Below, piece after piece: positions 41,720 through 52,647 of a stretch of 54,197 nt of DNA. The notes below the pieces were generated by a model. The model made no database searches. It saw only the letters and a program-made list of their open reading frames with translations, and was not told where the DNA came from. The stretch lies in contig NZ_CP090978.1 of NCBI RefSeq assembly GCF_021513275.1, positions 6,515,001-6,569,197 on the forward strand, written 5' to 3'. The position numbers and the translations under genes are program-made. Within the stretch, counting starts at the first letter, position 1. Each line of letters opens with the position of its first letter. Source of the DNA: Paenibacillus hexagrammi (GTDB lineage Bacteria > Bacillota > Bacilli > Paenibacillales > NBRC-103111).

Positions 41720-42550
41720 GTGCCAGTAAAAAAGTATAAACCAACCTCACCGGCTAGACGTGCCATGTCGGTTTCTACATTTGAAGAAATCACAACATCT
41801 ACACCGGAGAAGTCCTTGCTTGCTCCTTTGAGCAAAACAGCTGGACGTAATAACCAAGGTAAAATTACTGTTCGTCATCACGGCGGTGGTCACAAACGTA
41901 AATACCGTATTATCGATTTCAAACGGACTAAAGATGGAATACCAGGACGCGTTGCTACGATTGAGTACGATCCAAACCGTTCTGCTAACATCGCTTTGAT
42001 CAACTATGCTGATGGTGAGAAAAGATACATTATCGCTCCTAAAGGTCTAAAAGTGAACGATCAAATCGTATCTGGACCACAATCCGATATCAAAATTGGT
42101 AACGCGCTGCCGTTGGAAAACATTCCAGTTGGTACAGTTATCCACAACATTGAGTTGAAACCAGGTAAAGGTGGACAAATGGTTCGCGCAGCTGGAACCG
42201 AAGCTCAACTTCTTGGTAAAGAAGAAACTTACGTAACGATTCGCCTATCCTCTGGTGAAGTTCGTAAAGTATTGAAGGTTTGCCGTGCGACTATCGGATC
42301 TGTAGGTAACGAAGATCACGAGCTCGTGAAAATCGGTAAAGCTGGACGTAACCGTTGGAAAGGTAATCGCCCTCAAGTTCGTGGGGTTGTAATGAACCCT
42401 AACGATCACCCACACGGTGGTGGTGAAGGACGCGCGCCAATCGGACGTAAATCACCAATGTCTCCATGGGGTAAACCGACTCTTGGTTACAAAACTCGTA
42501 AAAAGAACAAAGCATCCAACAAATACATCGTGCGTCGTCGTACGAAGTAA
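41720..42550 (+). CDS. rplB: 50S ribosomal protein L2
   Basis: L2 is needed for subunit joining and peptidyl transfer. The 276-residue protein has [22 protein letters not shown] and the C-terminal [14 protein letters not shown] with the critical histidine. Translation starts at GTG 41720 after AAGGAGGG. Complete. Confidence 0.97.
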   Translation: MPVKKYKPTSPARRAMSVSTFEEITTSTPEKSLLAPLSKTAGRNNQGKITVRHHGGGHKRKYRIIDFKRTKDGIPGRVATIEYDPNRSANIALINYADGEKRYIIAPKGLKVNDQIVSGPQSDIKIGNALPLENIPVGTVIHNIELKPGKGGQMVRAAGTEAQLLGKEETYVTIRLSSGEVRKVLKVCRATIGSVGNEDHELVKIGKAGRNRWKGNRPQVRGVVMNPNDHPHGGGEGRAPIGRKSPMSPWGKPTLGYKTRKKNKASNKYIVRRRTK

Positions 42551-42598
42551 TAGAGGATACTTCAATATTCGTGAGGTTCAAGGAAGGGAGGAACACCC

Positions 42599-42877
42599 AT
42601 GGGTCGCAGCTTAAAGAAAGGTCCATTTATCGATGGATACTTACTGAAAAAAGTAGAAGACATGAACGCATCCAGCAAGAAAGTTGTTATTAAAACCTGG
42701 TCCCGTCGTTCTACGATTTTCCCGCAATTCGTTGGTCACACTTTCGGCGTGTATGATGGAAGAAAACACGTGCCTGTGTATGTTACTGAAGATATGGTAG
42801 GACATAAGCTTGGTGAGTTCGCACCAACTCGTACTTACAAAGGTCATGACGACGATAAGAAAACAGGAAAACGCTAA
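42599..42877 (+). CDS. rpsS: 30S ribosomal protein S19
   Basis: S19 is in the 30S head near the A-site finger. The 92-residue protein starts [18 protein letters not shown] and contains [28 protein letters not shown] lies before the ATG. Complete. Confidence 0.97.
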   Translation: MGRSLKKGPFIDGYLLKKVEDMNASSKKVVIKTWSRRSTIFPQFVGHTFGVYDGRKHVPVYVTEDMVGHKLGEFAPTRTYKGHDDDKKTGKR

Positions 42878-42908
42878 TCGCATTTTTTAACCGAGAGGAG
42901 GTACTACT

Positions 42909-43241
42909 ATGCAAGCTAAAGCAGTTCTTAACCATGCTCGGATTGCACCTCGTAAAGCACAACTTGTTGTTGACTTGATTCGGGGTAAAGCGGTAGGTGA
43001 TGCGATTGCGATTCTGCGTCACACACCAAAAGCTGCTTCTCCAATTCTGGAGAAACTTCTGAATTCCGCAATTGCTAATGCAGAGCATAACTATTCGTTA
43101 GATCCAAATAAATTAGTGGTTTCTCAAGCGTTTGTGAACCAAGGACCGACAATGAAAAGGTTCCAACAACGTGCGATGGGCCGTGCAAGTGCAATTAGAA
43201 AACGTACCAGCCACATTACATTAGTGGTATCTGAGAAATAA
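42909..43241 (+). CDS. rplV: 50S ribosomal protein L22
   Basis: L22 lines the exit tunnel with L4. The 110-residue protein has [34 protein letters not shown] and the beta-hairpin [20 protein letters not shown] with no insertion or deletion of the kind linked to macrolide resistance. GAGGAGG precedes the ATG. Confidence 0.97.
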   Translation: MQAKAVLNHARIAPRKAQLVVDLIRGKAVGDAIAILRHTPKAASPILEKLLNSAIANAEHNYSLDPNKLVVSQAFVNQGPTMKRFQQRAMGRASAIRKRTSHITLVVSEK

Positions 43242-43254
43242 GGAGGGATAACGT

Positions 43255-43917
43255 GTGGGTCAGAAAGTAAACCCGGTAGGTCTTAGAATCGGAATTATTC
43301 GCGATTGGGAGTCCAAATGGTTCGCAGAAAAAGATTTCGGAACTCTGCTGCTTGAAGACGTCAAAATTCGCGAATACTTGAAAAATAAATTAAAAGATTC
43401 TGCAGTATCCCACATCGATATCGAGCGCGCGGCTAACCGTGTGAACGTAACGATTCATACTGCGAAACCAGGTATGGTTATCGGTAAAGGCGGAGCTGAA
43501 GTTGAAGTTATCCGTAACTACATCGCTAATCTGTCCGGTAAAAAAGTACACATCAACATCTCTGAAATCAAAACTCCTGATCTTGATGCAATCTTGGTTG
43601 CAGAAGCAATCGCTCAACAGCTGGAGCGCCGCGTTTCATTCCGTCGTGCAATGAAGCAAGCAATCCAAAGAACAATGAGATCCGGTGCAAAGGGAATCAA
43701 AGTTGCAACTAGCGGACGTCTTGGCGGCGCTGAGATCGCCCGTACGGAAGGATATAGCGAAGGAACAGTTCCACTTCATACACTTCGCGCGGATATCGAC
43801 TACGGTACTGCAGAAGCACACACTACGTACGGACGTATTGGTGTAAAAGTATGGATTTATCGTGGAGAAGTTCTTCCGACAGCTAAGAAGAAGGCTCAGC
43901 CGGAAGGAGGAAACTAA
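43255..43917 (+). CDS. rpsC: 30S ribosomal protein S3
   Basis: S3 is part of the mRNA entry helicase. The 220-residue protein starts at GTG 43255 ([14 protein letters not shown]) after AAGGAGGG. It has the KH type II motif [14 protein letters not shown] and the C-terminal [10 protein letters not shown]. Complete. Confidence 0.97.
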   Translation: MGQKVNPVGLRIGIIRDWESKWFAEKDFGTLLLEDVKIREYLKNKLKDSAVSHIDIERAANRVNVTIHTAKPGMVIGKGGAEVEVIRNYIANLSGKKVHINISEIKTPDLDAILVAEAIAQQLERRVSFRRAMKQAIQRTMRSGAKGIKVATSGRLGGAEIARTEGYSEGTVPLHTLRADIDYGTAEAHTTYGRIGVKVWIYRGEVLPTAKKKAQPEGGN

Positions 43918-43920
43918 ATC

Positions 43921-44355
43921 ATGTTAGTACCTAAACGTGTAAAACACCGTAAAGAACACCGCGGTAACATGAAGGGGCGCGCTAAAGGCGGAACGGAAGT
44001 GGCCTTTGGTGAATACGGTTTGCAAGCGATGGAACCGGCTTGGGTAACCAACCGTCAAATCGAATCTGCTCGTATCGCTATGACACGTTATATCAAACGT
44101 GGTGGTAAAGTATGGATTAAGATTTTCCCAGCTAAACCAATTACTCAGAAACCTCTTGAGGTTCGTATGGGTAGTGGTAAAGGTAACGTTGAAAAATGGG
44201 TTTCCGTTGTTAAACCGGGCAAAATTTTGTTTGAACTTGCTGGTGTAAGCGAAGAGATCGCTCGTGAAGCGATGCGTCTTGCTGCTCACAAGCTTCCAAT
44301 CAAAACGAAGTTCGTGAAAAGAGACGAAGTAGGTGGTGAAGCAAATGAAGGCTAG
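43921..44355 (+). CDS. rplP: 50S ribosomal protein L16
   Basis: L16 organises the A-site tRNA pocket. The 144-residue protein [21 protein letters not shown] contains [29 protein letters not shown] in the expected order. AAGGAGG lies at the end of rpsC. Its last codons overlap the rpmC start by 11 nt. Confidence 0.97.
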   Translation: MLVPKRVKHRKEHRGNMKGRAKGGTEVAFGEYGLQAMEPAWVTNRQIESARIAMTRYIKRGGKVWIKIFPAKPITQKPLEVRMGSGKGNVEKWVSVVKPGKILFELAGVSEEIAREAMRLAAHKLPIKTKFVKRDEVGGEANEG

Positions 44356-44542
44356 TGAATTCCGTAACTTAACCACTGCTGAGATCGAGCAAAAAGTCAA
44401 TGGTTTTAAAGAAGAACTCTTTAACCTCCGTTTTCAACTAGCTACTGGTCAATTGGACAACCCGACTCAAATCCGCGATTTGCGTAAAGAGATCGCTCGT
44501 GCCAAGACTGTTTTGCGTGAAAGAGAATTGGGGATTGGGTAA
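44345..44542 (+). CDS. rpmC: 50S ribosomal protein L29
   Basis: L29 is a two-helix protein at the tunnel exit. The 65-residue product [18 protein letters not shown]...RERELGIG is complete. The frame opens at GTG 44333, but AGGTGG places the start at ATG 44345, inside the end of rplP. Confidence 0.95.
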   Translation: MKASEFRNLTTAEIEQKVNGFKEELFNLRFQLATGQLDNPTQIRDLRKEIARAKTVLRERELGIG

Positions 44543-44568
44543 CCAAATCTAGAAGGGAGGGTTCCTAA

Positions 44569-44832
44569 ATGGCTGAACGCAATGAGCGTAAAGTTCAAGT
44601 AGGTAAAGTTGTCAGCGATAAAATGGATAAAACCATTGTTGTTGCTGTTGAAACTTACAAAAAACATGATCTCTATCACAAGAGAATCAAATATACGAAG
44701 AAATTCAAAGCACACGACGAAAACAACCAAGCTAAAATTGGTGATACCGTGAAAATCATGGAAACTAGACCATTGTCCAAAGACAAGCGTTGGAGACTGG
44801 TTGAAGTCGTGGAAGTAGCAGTAGTTATCTAA
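44569..44832 (+). CDS. rpsQ: 30S ribosomal protein S17
   Basis: S17 is an OB-fold protein binding helix 11 of 16S rRNA. The 87-residue product has the family signature [17 protein letters not shown] and [29 protein letters not shown] precedes the ATG. Confidence 0.97.
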   Translation: MAERNERKVQVGKVVSDKMDKTIVVAVETYKKHDLYHKRIKYTKKFKAHDENNQAKIGDTVKIMETRPLSKDKRWRLVEVVEVAVVI

Positions 44833-44868
44833 TACAACTCGGCATAAATCCCGAAAGGAGGGAATACG

Positions 44869-45237
44869 ATGATTCAACCATTTACTCGATTGACGGTTGC
44901 TGACAACTCTGGTGCGAAACAGTTGATGTGTATCCGCGTTTTGGGTGGTACAGGTCGTCGCGTAGGTCACATTGGTGATTTGATCATCTGTTCTGTAAAA
45001 GAAGCAACACCAGGCGGCGTTGTCAAAAAGGGAGACGTTGTTAAAGCAGTTATCGTTCGTACGAAGAGCGGTGCTCGCCGTAAAGACGGTTCTTACATCT
45101 CTTTCGATGAGAACGCAGCGGTTATCGTGAAGGAAGATAAGAGCCCGCGTGGAACTCGTATCTTTGGACCGGTAGCTCGTGAACTTCGTGATAGAGATTT
45201 CATGAAGATCGTTTCCTTGGCTCCAGAAGTAATCTAA
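44869..45237 (+). CDS. rplN: 50S ribosomal protein L14
   Basis: L14 forms an intersubunit bridge. The 122-residue protein [27 protein letters not shown] is complete, ending [21 protein letters not shown] precedes the ATG. Confidence 0.97.
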   Translation: MIQPFTRLTVADNSGAKQLMCIRVLGGTGRRVGHIGDLIICSVKEATPGGVVKKGDVVKAVIVRTKSGARRKDGSYISFDENAAVIVKEDKSPRGTRIFGPVARELRDRDFMKIVSLAPEVI

Positions 45238-45276
45238 TTGAGCGTTCTAGTTAGTTTGTAGGAGGTGTACAACACA

Positions 45277-45630
45277 ATGCCAAGAACCAAAAAGAGACTT
45301 GAGTCTCATAACAATAAACTGCACGTGAAAAAAGACGATAAGGTTTTTGTAATCACGGGTAAAGACAAAGGTAAGACTGGTCGCGTTATCGCTGCTTACC
45401 CTCGTGAAAACCGTGTGCTGGTTGAAGGTGTGAACATGGTGAAAAAGCATGCTAAACCTTCCCAACAAAATCCTCAAGGCGGCATCTTGAATCAAGAAGC
45501 TCCAATCCACGTTTCCAACGTGATGCTGATTGATCCTAAGAGCGGCAAACCTACTCGTGTAGGATACAAAGTATTAGATAACGGAACTAAAGTTCGCGTA
45601 GCGAAAAAATCCGGTGAAGTCATCGACTAA
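45277..45630 (+). CDS. rplX: 50S ribosomal protein L24
   Basis: L24 starts 50S assembly. The 117-residue protein has a KOW motif ([19 protein letters not shown]) and [18 protein letters not shown]. An N-terminal extension [14 protein letters not shown] makes it longer than B. subtilis L24 (about 103). The frame opens at 45265; AGGAGGTG fits ATG 45277. Confidence 0.96.
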   Translation: MPRTKKRLESHNNKLHVKKDDKVFVITGKDKGKTGRVIAAYPRENRVLVEGVNMVKKHAKPSQQNPQGGILNQEAPIHVSNVMLIDPKSGKPTRVGYKVLDNGTKVRVAKKSGEVID

Positions 45631-45662
45631 TACAACAAGCAAGGAAAGGAGGATATTCTAAC

Positions 45663-46205
45663 ATGCCAGCAAGAATGAAAGACCGTTATTTGAACGAAAT
45701 TACACCTGCATTGATTCAAAAGTTCAACTATACAACAGTGATGCAAGTGCCTAAGATCGAAAAAGTTGTCATCAACATGGGTGTTGGTGAAGCTGTTTCC
45801 AACTCTAAAGTACTTGATACTGCTGTAGAGGATCTTCAAAAAATCGCAGGTCAAAAACCGGTTGTAACGAGAGCGAAAAAATCCATCGCGGGTTTCAAAC
45901 TTCGTGAAAATATGCCAATCGGTGTGAAAGTGACACTTCGCGGCGAGCGTATGTATCACTTCCTAGACAAACTCTTCAACGTTGCGCTTCCTCGCGTACG
46001 TGACTTCCGTGGTATTTCCAACAAAGCCTTTGATGGCCGTGGTAACTACACACTGGGTCTGAAAGAGCAATTGATTTTCCCAGAAATCGAGTATGATAAA
46101 ATCGATAAAGTTCGTGGTATGGATATCGTTATCGTAACGACAGCTAAGTCCGACGAAGAAGCTCGCGAGCTTTTAACTCAACTCGGAGCGCCTTTCGTGA
46201 AATAG
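45663..46205 (+). CDS. rplE: 50S ribosomal protein L5
   Basis: L5 binds 5S rRNA in the central protuberance. The 180-residue protein has [43 protein letters not shown] and [26 protein letters not shown] precedes the ATG. Complete. Confidence 0.97.
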   Translation: MPARMKDRYLNEITPALIQKFNYTTVMQVPKIEKVVINMGVGEAVSNSKVLDTAVEDLQKIAGQKPVVTRAKKSIAGFKLRENMPIGVKVTLRGERMYHFLDKLFNVALPRVRDFRGISNKAFDGRGNYTLGLKEQLIFPEIEYDKIDKVRGMDIVIVTTAKSDEEARELLTQLGAPFVK

Positions 46206-46241
46206 GTTTCTAATCGTACCTATCAGGAGGTGGAATAGTAA

Positions 46242-46427
46242 GTGGCAAAAACTTCGATGAAAATTAAGCAACAACGTGCGCCGAAGTTCAAGGTTCAAGC
46301 ATATACACGTTGCGAGCGTTGCGGTCGTCCGCATTCCGTGCTTCGCAAGTTTAAAATTTGCAGAATTTGTTTCCGTGAATTAGCATACAAAGGTCAGATT
46401 CCAGGTGTTAAAAAAGCTAGCTGGTAA
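46242..46427 (+). CDS. rpsN: 30S ribosomal protein S14, zinc type (S14Z)
   Basis: The short 61-residue S14 has a zinc ribbon with CERC (24-27) and CRIC (40-43). It starts at GTG 46242 ([14 protein letters not shown]) after AGGAGGTGG. Zinc-independent S14 paralogues, if any, are outside the window. Confidence 0.96.
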   Translation: MAKTSMKIKQQRAPKFKVQAYTRCERCGRPHSVLRKFKICRICFRELAYKGQIPGVKKASW

Positions 46428-46459
46428 TCACCCTATTTTCGGGAAGGAGGTTTACACAA

Positions 46460-46858
46460 ATGGTCATGTCAGATCCAATTGCAGATATGTTGACACGCAT
46501 CCGTAATGCCAATATCGTACGTCATGAGACAGTTGAAATCCCAGCATCCAAAATGAAACGGGAAATCGCTGAAATCCTCAAAAAAGAGGGATTCATCCGT
46601 GACGCTGAGTACGTTGAAGATAGCAAACAAGGAATCATCCGTTTGTTCCTGAAATATGGTTCAAACAACGAGCGTGTTATCTCCGGTTTGAAAAGAATTT
46701 CTAAACCAGGACTGCGCGTTTATACAAAATCACAAGAAATCCCACGTGTACTTGGCGGTTTAGGGATTGCCATCATCTCCACATCTAAGGGAGTAATGAC
46801 GGATAAAGATGCTCGTCAATCCAAAGCTGGCGGAGAGGTAGTCTGCTACGTTTGGTAA
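46460..46858 (+). CDS. rpsH: 30S ribosomal protein S8
   Basis: S8 binds helix 21 of 16S rRNA. The 132-residue protein has [19 protein letters not shown] and the C-terminal [18 protein letters not shown]...[12 protein letters not shown] 46460 is 10 nt after AGGAGG; a second ATG at 46466 is possible but further away. Confidence 0.96.
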   Translation: MVMSDPIADMLTRIRNANIVRHETVEIPASKMKREIAEILKKEGFIRDAEYVEDSKQGIIRLFLKYGSNNERVISGLKRISKPGLRVYTKSQEIPRVLGGLGIAIISTSKGVMTDKDARQSKAGGEVVCYVW

Positions 46859-46887
46859 TACAATCGTAATTGAATGGAGGTGCAAAC

Positions 46888-47430
46888 ATGTCTCGTATTG
46901 GTCGCAAACCAATCACCATTCCTAGTGGTGTTAATGTAACACTGGATAATACATTAATCACAGTTAAAGGACCTAAAGGAACTTTAAGCCGTGAACTTCA
47001 TAAAGATATGAAAGTCAATGTTCTGGAGAACGAGATTTCCGTTGAGCGTCCTTCCGATAATAAACTTCACCGTTCCTTGCATGGTACAACACGTTCTGTT
47101 GTTGCCAACATGGTTAGCGGTGTAACGGAAGGCTTCTCGAAATCTTTGGATCTGGTTGGCGTAGGTTACCGTGCCAACAAAACTGGCGACAAACTGGTTC
47201 TTAACGTTGGGTATTCCCACCCAGTTGAAATCACTCCTGAAAGCGGCATTGAGTTCGAAGTTCCTTCGAATACAAAGATCATCGTTAAAGGTATTGATAA
47301 AGAACTAGTAGGTGCTACGGCAGCAAAAGTTCGCGCAGTTCGTGAACCTGAGCCATACAAAGGTAAAGGTATTAAGTATGAAGGCGAACGTATCCTTCGT
47401 AAAGAAGGTAAAGCAGGTAAGAAAAAATAA
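46888..47430 (+). CDS. rplF: 50S ribosomal protein L6
   Basis: L6 lies near the sarcin-ricin loop. The 180-residue protein [15 protein letters not shown] has the duplicated L6 domain and the C-terminal [16 protein letters not shown] signature. The frame opens at 46870, but GGAGGTG fits ATG 46888. Confidence 0.97.
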   Translation: MSRIGRKPITIPSGVNVTLDNTLITVKGPKGTLSRELHKDMKVNVLENEISVERPSDNKLHRSLHGTTRSVVANMVSGVTEGFSKSLDLVGVGYRANKTGDKLVLNVGYSHPVEITPESGIEFEVPSNTKIIVKGIDKELVGATAAKVRAVREPEPYKGKGIKYEGERILRKEGKAGKKK

Positions 47431-47481
47431 GGTAGATAGATCTCTCGCATCATAAAGATGATGAAAGGAGTGCAAACAAGC

Positions 47482-47850
47482 ATGATTACTAAAGGCGATA
47501 AAAATAAAGCCCGTCTGAAAAGACACCTTCGCGTTCGTAAGAAAATCGAAGGAACTCAGGCTCGCCCACGTTTGAACATTTTCCGTTCTTCCAAGCATAT
47601 GTATGCTCAATTAATCGATGATGTAGCTGGCGTCACTTTGGTTTCTGCTTCGACTCAGGATAAAGAACTGAAAGGCGAAGTAGGAAACGGTGGTAACGTT
47701 GAAGCCGCTCGTAAAGTCGGCGAATTGGTTGCAAAACGTGCAAAAGAAAAAGGTGTCGAAAAAGTGGTTTTCGACCGCGGTGGATACCTATACCACGGAC
47801 GCGTTCAAGCTTTGGCTGACGCAGCTCGTGAAGCAGGTTTAGAATTCTAG
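47482..47850 (+). CDS. rplR: 50S ribosomal protein L18
   Basis: L18 binds 5S rRNA with L5. The 122-residue protein has [33 protein letters not shown] and [23 protein letters not shown] 47482 is set by AAAGGAG 11 nt upstream; the open frame begins at 47458. Confidence 0.97.
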   Translation: MITKGDKNKARLKRHLRVRKKIEGTQARPRLNIFRSSKHMYAQLIDDVAGVTLVSASTQDKELKGEVGNGGNVEAARKVGELVAKRAKEKGVEKVVFDRGGYLYHGRVQALADAAREAGLEF

Positions 47851-47879
47851 GACAAAACATATATAAGGAGGTAAAAGAC

Positions 47880-48377
47880 TTGCGCGTAGATCCGAATACT
47901 TTAGAACTAACTGAAAAAGTTGTTAATATTAACCGCGTAGCTAAAGTAGTTAAAGGCGGACGTCGTTTCAGCTTCAGCGCACTTGTTGTCGTAGGCGATG
48001 GCAATGGCTGGGTTGGTGCAGGAATCGGTAAAGCTTCCGAGGTACCAGACGCGATTCGCAAAGGCATCGAAGATGCGAAAAAGAACCTGATTCACGTTCC
48101 TATCGTAGGCACTTCCATTCCTCATCTTGTAACTGGTCGCTTTGGCGCTGGCCGCGTATTGCTTAAACCAGCATCTCAAGGTACTGGAGTTATCGCAGGC
48201 GGACCGGTTCGTGCGGTTCTTGAACTTGCCGGTATCGGCGACATTTTGACCAAATCCCTTGGCTCTTCCAACTCCATTAACATGGTTAACGCAACGCTTG
48301 AAGGCTTGAGCCGCTTGAAAAAAGCGGAAGAAGTTGCAAAGCTTCGCGGTAAAACAGTTGAAGAGTTACTAGGATAA
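47880..48377 (+). CDS. rpsE: 30S ribosomal protein S5
   Basis: S5 affects decoding fidelity and mRNA entry. The 165-residue protein has [19 protein letters not shown] (DNA/RNA-binding fold), [13 protein letters not shown] and the C-terminal KTVEELLG. The start is a rare TTG at 47880 placed after AAGGAGG; no ATG or GTG lies near in frame. The loop implicated in spectinomycin resistance shows no deletion. Confidence 0.95.
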   Translation: MRVDPNTLELTEKVVNINRVAKVVKGGRRFSFSALVVVGDGNGWVGAGIGKASEVPDAIRKGIEDAKKNLIHVPIVGTSIPHLVTGRFGAGRVLLKPASQGTGVIAGGPVRAVLELAGIGDILTKSLGSSNSINMVNATLEGLSRLKKAEEVAKLRGKTVEELLG

Positions 48378-48389
48378 GGAGGGGTAAAC

Positions 48390-48578
48390 ATGGCAAAGCA
48401 ATTACAAATTACCCTGAAACGCAGCCTGATCGGCCGTCCTGAGACTCAACGCGTTACAGTGAAAACTCTGGGTCTGCGCAAGCTGAACCAAACTGTTCTT
48501 CACCAAGACAACGCAGCGATCCGTGGAATGGTTAATCAAGTTAGCCACTTGGTAGAAGTTAAAGAAATCGAAGCATAA
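48390..48578 (+). CDS. rpmD: 50S ribosomal protein L30
   Basis: The 62-residue bacterial L30 has [30 protein letters not shown] in the family order. AAGGAGGGG precedes the ATG, 12 nt after rpsE. Complete. Confidence 0.96.
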   Translation: MAKQLQITLKRSLIGRPETQRVTVKTLGLRKLNQTVLHQDNAAIRGMVNQVSHLVEVKEIEA

Positions 48579-48614
48579 ATGCTATACATTAAGATCTAGA
48601 GGAGGTGTGCAACG

Positions 48615-49055
48615 ATGAAGTTACATGAACTAAGTTCTGCTGAAGGTGCCCGTAAAACTCGTAAGCGCGTTGGTCGCGGTACTGGTAGCGGTATGGGTAA
48701 AACATCGACTCGCGGACACAAAGGTCAAAATGCACGTTCCGGTGGAGGCGTTCGTCCTGGATTCGAGGGTGGACAAAATCCGTTGTACCGTCGTTTACCT
48801 AAGCGTGGTTTCAACAACCGCTTCCGCACTGAGTACGCGATTGTTAACCTTGAAGATTTGAACAACTTCGCAGCTGGTACTGAAGTAACTCCAGAAGTTT
48901 TAATGGAGACTGGTATTGTAAAAGCTCCTAAAGATGGCATCAAGATTTTAGGAAACGGTGAAATCACAGTAAAATTAACCGTTAAAGCGAATAAATTCTC
49001 TCAATCTGCAATTGAGAAAATCCAAGCTGTAGGCGGTCAAACCGAGGTGATTTAA
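48615..49055 (+). CDS. rplO: 50S ribosomal protein L15
   Basis: L15 is a late 50S assembly protein. The 146-residue protein has a long basic glycine-rich N-terminal arm ([18 protein letters not shown]) and a globular C-terminal part ([18 protein letters not shown]). GAGGAGGTG precedes the ATG. Its stop overlaps the secY start by one base (TAATG), implying coupled translation. Confidence 0.97.
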   Translation: MKLHELSSAEGARKTRKRVGRGTGSGMGKTSTRGHKGQNARSGGGVRPGFEGGQNPLYRRLPKRGFNNRFRTEYAIVNLEDLNNFAAGTEVTPEVLMETGIVKAPKDGIKILGNGEITVKLTVKANKFSQSAIEKIQAVGGQTEVI

Positions 49056-50362
49056 TGTTCAATACCATATCCAACATCTTTAAGGTAGAGGATCTGCGGA
49101 GAAGAATATTATTCACTCTTATTCTGCTGATCGTCTATAGAGTAGGTGCTTTCATTCCAGTGCCTAACATCAATACAGATGTTTTGAAAATGCAAGATCA
49201 AGCGAATCAAAGCGACGTTTTTGGTTTGCTTAACACATTCTCTGGTGGTGCGCTATTCCAATTCTCCATCTTCGCGATGGGAATTATGCCTTACATTACT
49301 GCATCGATTATCGTACAGCTTTTGTCCATGGATGTTATCCCGCGCTTTGCGCAATGGGCAAAAGAAGGCGAAGTCGGTAGAAAGAAAATGACGCAAGTCA
49401 CTCGTTATGGTACGATTGTTCTTGGTTTGATTCAAGCATTTGGTCTGTCAGTCGGCTTTAGCAGATTGTACAGCGGTCTTGTCATTAACCCAGGCTTCAC
49501 AACCTTTGCGTTGATTGCGATCGTTCTTACTGCAGGAACTGCTTTCTTAATGTGGTTAGGAGAGCAGATCACAGAGTTTGGGATCGGAAACGGTATTTCC
49601 ATTATCATCTTCTCAGGTATCGTCGCGGCGATTCCTACGGGGATTCAACAAATCTACAAAACACTCTTTGCAGCTGCAGAGGGGGCTTTGTTCCTAAACA
49701 TTGTAAAGCTTGTCATCATCGCTGTGGTTGTAATTCTGATCATAGCCGGGGTTATATTTGTACAGCAAGGGGTACGTAAAATTCCTGTTCAGTACGCTAA
49801 ACGCGTAGTTGGCAGAAAAATGTACGGTGGTCAAACGACCCATATTCCTTTGAAAGTGAACGCGGCAGGTGTTATTCCTGTAATCTTCGCCTTATCGCTG
49901 CTTATGTTCCCTCCAACAATCGCAAGTTATTGGAGAGGAAACGTTGTAGCGGAGTGGATTATTTCAAACCTCAGTTTGAATCAAACTGCTCCTCTGGCTA
50001 TTGTACTTTATGTACTGTTGATTATCGGATTCACTTACTTCTACACGTTTGTACAAATCAATCCTGTTCAAATGGCCGACCAGATGAAAAAGAACGGTGG
50101 ATACATACCGGGCATTCGCCCTGGTAAAACAACTTCTGTTTATCTGACTCGTGTGATGACACGTATTACTTTGTCAGGAGCTTTGTTTTTGTCAGCTATC
50201 TCGATTCTTCCAATGCTATTCGGCGGACTTGCAGGACTTCCAAACTCGGTTAAGATCGGTGGAACATCACTGCTGATCGTAGTAGGCGTTGGTCTCGAGA
50301 CGATGAAACAAATCGAGAGCCAATTGATCAAGCGTCATTACAAAGGATTTATCAATAAATAG
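49055..50362 (+). CDS. secY: Preprotein translocase subunit SecY
   Basis: SecY is the membrane channel of the Sec translocon. The 435-residue protein has ten predicted transmembrane segments, the plug-domain stretch after TM1 (QANQSDVFGLLNTFSGGALFQ, split) and cytoplasmic loops with QGVRKIPVQYAKR and MKKNGGYIPGIRPGK, where SecA and the ribosome bind. GAGGTG lies at the rplO end. It pairs with SecE at 21810. Confidence 0.97.
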   Translation: MFNTISNIFKVEDLRRRILFTLILLIVYRVGAFIPVPNINTDVLKMQDQANQSDVFGLLNTFSGGALFQFSIFAMGIMPYITASIIVQLLSMDVIPRFAQWAKEGEVGRKKMTQVTRYGTIVLGLIQAFGLSVGFSRLYSGLVINPGFTTFALIAIVLTAGTAFLMWLGEQITEFGIGNGISIIIFSGIVAAIPTGIQQIYKTLFAAAEGALFLNIVKLVIIAVVVILIIAGVIFVQQGVRKIPVQYAKRVVGRKMYGGQTTHIPLKVNAAGVIPVIFALSLLMFPPTIASYWRGNVVAEWIISNLSLNQTAPLAIVLYVLLIIGFTYFYTFVQINPVQMADQMKKNGGYIPGIRPGKTTSVYLTRVMTRITLSGALFLSAISILPMLFGGLAGLPNSVKIGGTSLLIVVGVGLETMKQIESQLIKRHYKGFINK

Positions 50363-50448
50363 CAAATAGGTTCTGATGGGGCTTTTTTAGCGACATCGGC
50401 ACCTATTGTGCTGTTCGTATTGCCGAGTGCGATGGGAGGGAGTCAAAA

Positions 50449-51099
50449 GTGAACGTTATATTTATGGGTCCTCCTGGTGCAGGGAAAGGTACGCAGGCGG
50501 AAAAAATCGTCAACGAATTTCAAATTCCACATATCTCTACGGGAGATGCATTCCGTTTGGCAATGAGCCAAGGTACACCTCTAGGCATAGAGGCGAAGGG
50601 ATATGTAGATAAGGGACTACTGGTTCCAGATGAAATTACGAACGGTATTGTGAAAGAACGGCTTGCTCAACCGGACTGCGATAAAGGCTTTCTGCTCGAT
50701 GGCTTCCCAAGAACCGTAGCTCAAGCAGACGCTTTGAACGAAATCGTAGCTTCCTTAGACAAAAAGATTGAGCTTGTTATCAATCTGGCCGTTGATCGCA
50801 GCTACCTGCTTCCACGACTTACAGGCCGCAGAATTTGTAAATCCTGTGGCGCTACGTATCATGTTGTCTTCAACCCTCCAAAACAAGATGGCGTATGCGA
50901 TAAATGTTCTGGTGAGTTGTATCAGCGTTCTGATGATACGGAAGAGAAAGTCGGCACCCGCCTGGATGAGTATACAAACAAAACAGCTCCGCTGCTGGAT
51001 TATTACCAAAAGAGGGAAATGTTGCGTGAGGTTAACGGAGAACAAGATATTGATGCGGTAACCGAACAAATCAGCTCACTGATAAGAGGTCTGGCGTAA
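50449..51099 (+). CDS. adk: Adenylate kinase (zinc-lid type)
   Basis: Adk interconverts ATP+AMP and 2 ADP. The 216-residue protein has the P-loop GPPGAGKGT (7-15), the NMP-binding region, DGFPRT, and a long lid with four cysteines (C130, C133, C150, C153) that should bind zinc, as in Gram-positive enzymes. The start is GTG 50449 after GGGAGGG. An imperfect hairpin (AATAGGT/ACCTATT, about 50363-50406) lies in the secY-adk gap. The stop overlaps the map start (TAATG). Confidence 0.97.
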   Translation: MNVIFMGPPGAGKGTQAEKIVNEFQIPHISTGDAFRLAMSQGTPLGIEAKGYVDKGLLVPDEITNGIVKERLAQPDCDKGFLLDGFPRTVAQADALNEIVASLDKKIELVINLAVDRSYLLPRLTGRRICKSCGATYHVVFNPPKQDGVCDKCSGELYQRSDDTEEKVGTRLDEYTNKTAPLLDYYQKREMLREVNGEQDIDAVTEQISSLIRGLA

Positions 51100-51851
51100 T
51101 GATCATTTGTAAGTCCGAGGTTGAACTGGACCTTATGCGAGAAGCAGGGCGGATCGTCGCCGAGACGCACCGGTTATTGGCAAGGGCTATTCGTCCGAAC
51201 ATTACAACGAAAGAACTTGATCAGATCGCAGAGGAATACATTCGCAGTCAGGGAGCAACTCCATCTTTTAAAGGCTACAATGGTTTTCCGGGCAGCATCT
51301 GTGCTTCAGTCAACGATGAATTAGTACACGGTATTCCTGGTCCTAGAAAGCTTGCGGAAGGTGACATTATCAGTATTGATATTGGAGCGCAGTACAAAGG
51401 CTATCATGGAGATTCGGCTTGGACATATCCAGTGGGAGAGATTACGGAAACCGCCAAGCGTTTATTGGAAGTTACTGAACAATCACTTTTCCAAGGGATA
51501 GCGGAAGCCAAACCGGAAGCCAGGCTCTACACACTCTCTCATGCGATTCAGACTTGTATTGAAGATGCAGGCTTCTCCGTAGTTAGAGAGTATGTCGGAC
51601 ATGGTATTGGGACTAAGCTACATGAAGAGCCTCAAATTCCTAATTACGGCATACCGAACAAAGGACCTCGTTTGAAACCGGGTATGGTATTAGCCATAGA
51701 ACCAATGGTGATCGTTGGTGAAAGGTTCGTCAAAACACTTGAAGACGATTGGACTGTAGTCACACAGGATGGTACGATATGCGCTCATTTTGAACATACG
51801 GTTGCTATAACGGCAGATGGCTATGAAATATTGACTTTGCCCAGAGCGTAG
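51099..51851 (+). CDS. map: Methionine aminopeptidase type I
   Basis: MetAP removes the N-terminal methionine from nascent proteins. The 250-residue protein has H77 in VHGIP and the metal ligands D94, D105, H168, E201 and E232. It overlaps adk by one base. Clustering with ribosomal genes fits co-translational action. Complete. Confidence 0.97.
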   Translation: MIICKSEVELDLMREAGRIVAETHRLLARAIRPNITTKELDQIAEEYIRSQGATPSFKGYNGFPGSICASVNDELVHGIPGPRKLAEGDIISIDIGAQYKGYHGDSAWTYPVGEITETAKRLLEVTEQSLFQGIAEAKPEARLYTLSHAIQTCIEDAGFSVVREYVGHGIGTKLHEEPQIPNYGIPNKGPRLKPGMVLAIEPMVIVGERFVKTLEDDWTVVTQDGTICAHFEHTVAITADGYEILTLPRA

Positions 51852-51860
51852 GTGATATGA

Positions 51861-52166
51861 GTGGATAAATCCGTTCCGCAGATAGGTCAAATCGCAAAAG
51901 TGCTTCGCGGTAGAGATCCCGGAGAATACGCGGTAATCATCGGAATTGTAGATACACGCTTCGTTCTGTTAGCAGACGGAGATAAACGCAAATTCGATTC
52001 ACCGAAGAAAAAGAACCTGAATCATCTTCAAATCCAGAATGCGATCAGCAGCGAGGTTGAGTCGAGCATCAGGGAAACAGGTCGTGTTACGAATGCGAAG
52101 TTGCGGTTCGCGATTGCACATTTCGTGGATCGTCTGCGAGTTGAAGCACAAGAGAAAGGAGAATGA
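51861..52166 (+). CDS. KOW-domain RNA-binding protein (L14e-like)
   Basis: The 101-residue protein starts at GTG 51861 ([51 protein letters not shown] in segments), matching a KOW/L14e-type beta barrel. A helical C-terminus follows. The place between map and infA is conserved in Bacillales (B. subtilis has a similar short gene there). It likely binds rRNA, but its role is unproven. The last codon overlaps the infA ribosome binding zone. Confidence 0.85.
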   Translation: MDKSVPQIGQIAKVLRGRDPGEYAVIIGIVDTRFVLLADGDKRKFDSPKKKNLNHLQIQNAISSEVESSIRETGRVTNAKLRFAIAHFVDRLRVEAQEKGE

Positions 52167-52168
52167 CT

Positions 52169-52387
52169 GTGGCCAAAGAAGATGTAATTGAAGTAGAAGG
52201 TACAGTGATTGAACCTCTTCCGAATGCAATGTTTAAGGTTGAATTGGAAAATGGTCATAAAATCCTAGCCCATGTCTCCGGTAAAATCAGAATGCACTTT
52301 ATTCGTATTTTGCCTGGTGATAAGGTTACCGTAGAATTATCGCCTTATGATTTAACAAGAGGCCGTATAACCTACCGATTTAAATAA
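52169..52387 (+). CDS. infA: Translation initiation factor IF-1
   Basis: IF-1 blocks the A site during initiation. The 72-residue S1-domain protein [20 protein letters not shown]...RGRITYRFK matches the family length when GTG 52169 is used. An ATG at 52163 is only 1-2 nt from AAAGGAGA, while GTG 52169 has 7-8 nt spacing. Confidence 0.95.
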   Translation: MAKEDVIEVEGTVIEPLPNAMFKVELENGHKILAHVSGKIRMHFIRILPGDKVTVELSPYDLTRGRITYRFK

Positions 52388-52425
52388 ATGTTCGGCTTAT
52401 ATGTAAGTTACTCTCTCAAGGCGTA

Positions 52426-52500
52426 TGCTTACGAAGCAAGTTTTCTTAATGAAAACGCAACATGGTGCTTACGATGCAAGATTTCTTGAAAGAAATCTTT
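52426..52500 (+). repeat. Two tandem hairpin modules between infA and rpmJ
   Basis: Module 1 (52426-52460) starts TGCTTACGAAGCAAG and continues GTTTTC-TTAAT-GAAAAC. Module 2 (52466-52500) starts TGCTTACGATGCAAG and continues GATTTCT-TGAA-AGAAATC. They are spaced 40 nt apart and about 80 percent alike, with paired arms kept through compensating changes (GTTTTC/GAAAAC versus GATTTCT/AGAAATC). A third related module lies in the 23S-5S spacer at 2021-2058. Confidence 0.65.
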
Positions 52501-52515
52501 AAGGAGGGGTTCTAA

Positions 52516-52629
<114 letters not shown>

Positions 52630-52647
52630 AAGGAGGTGCAGCCATAG

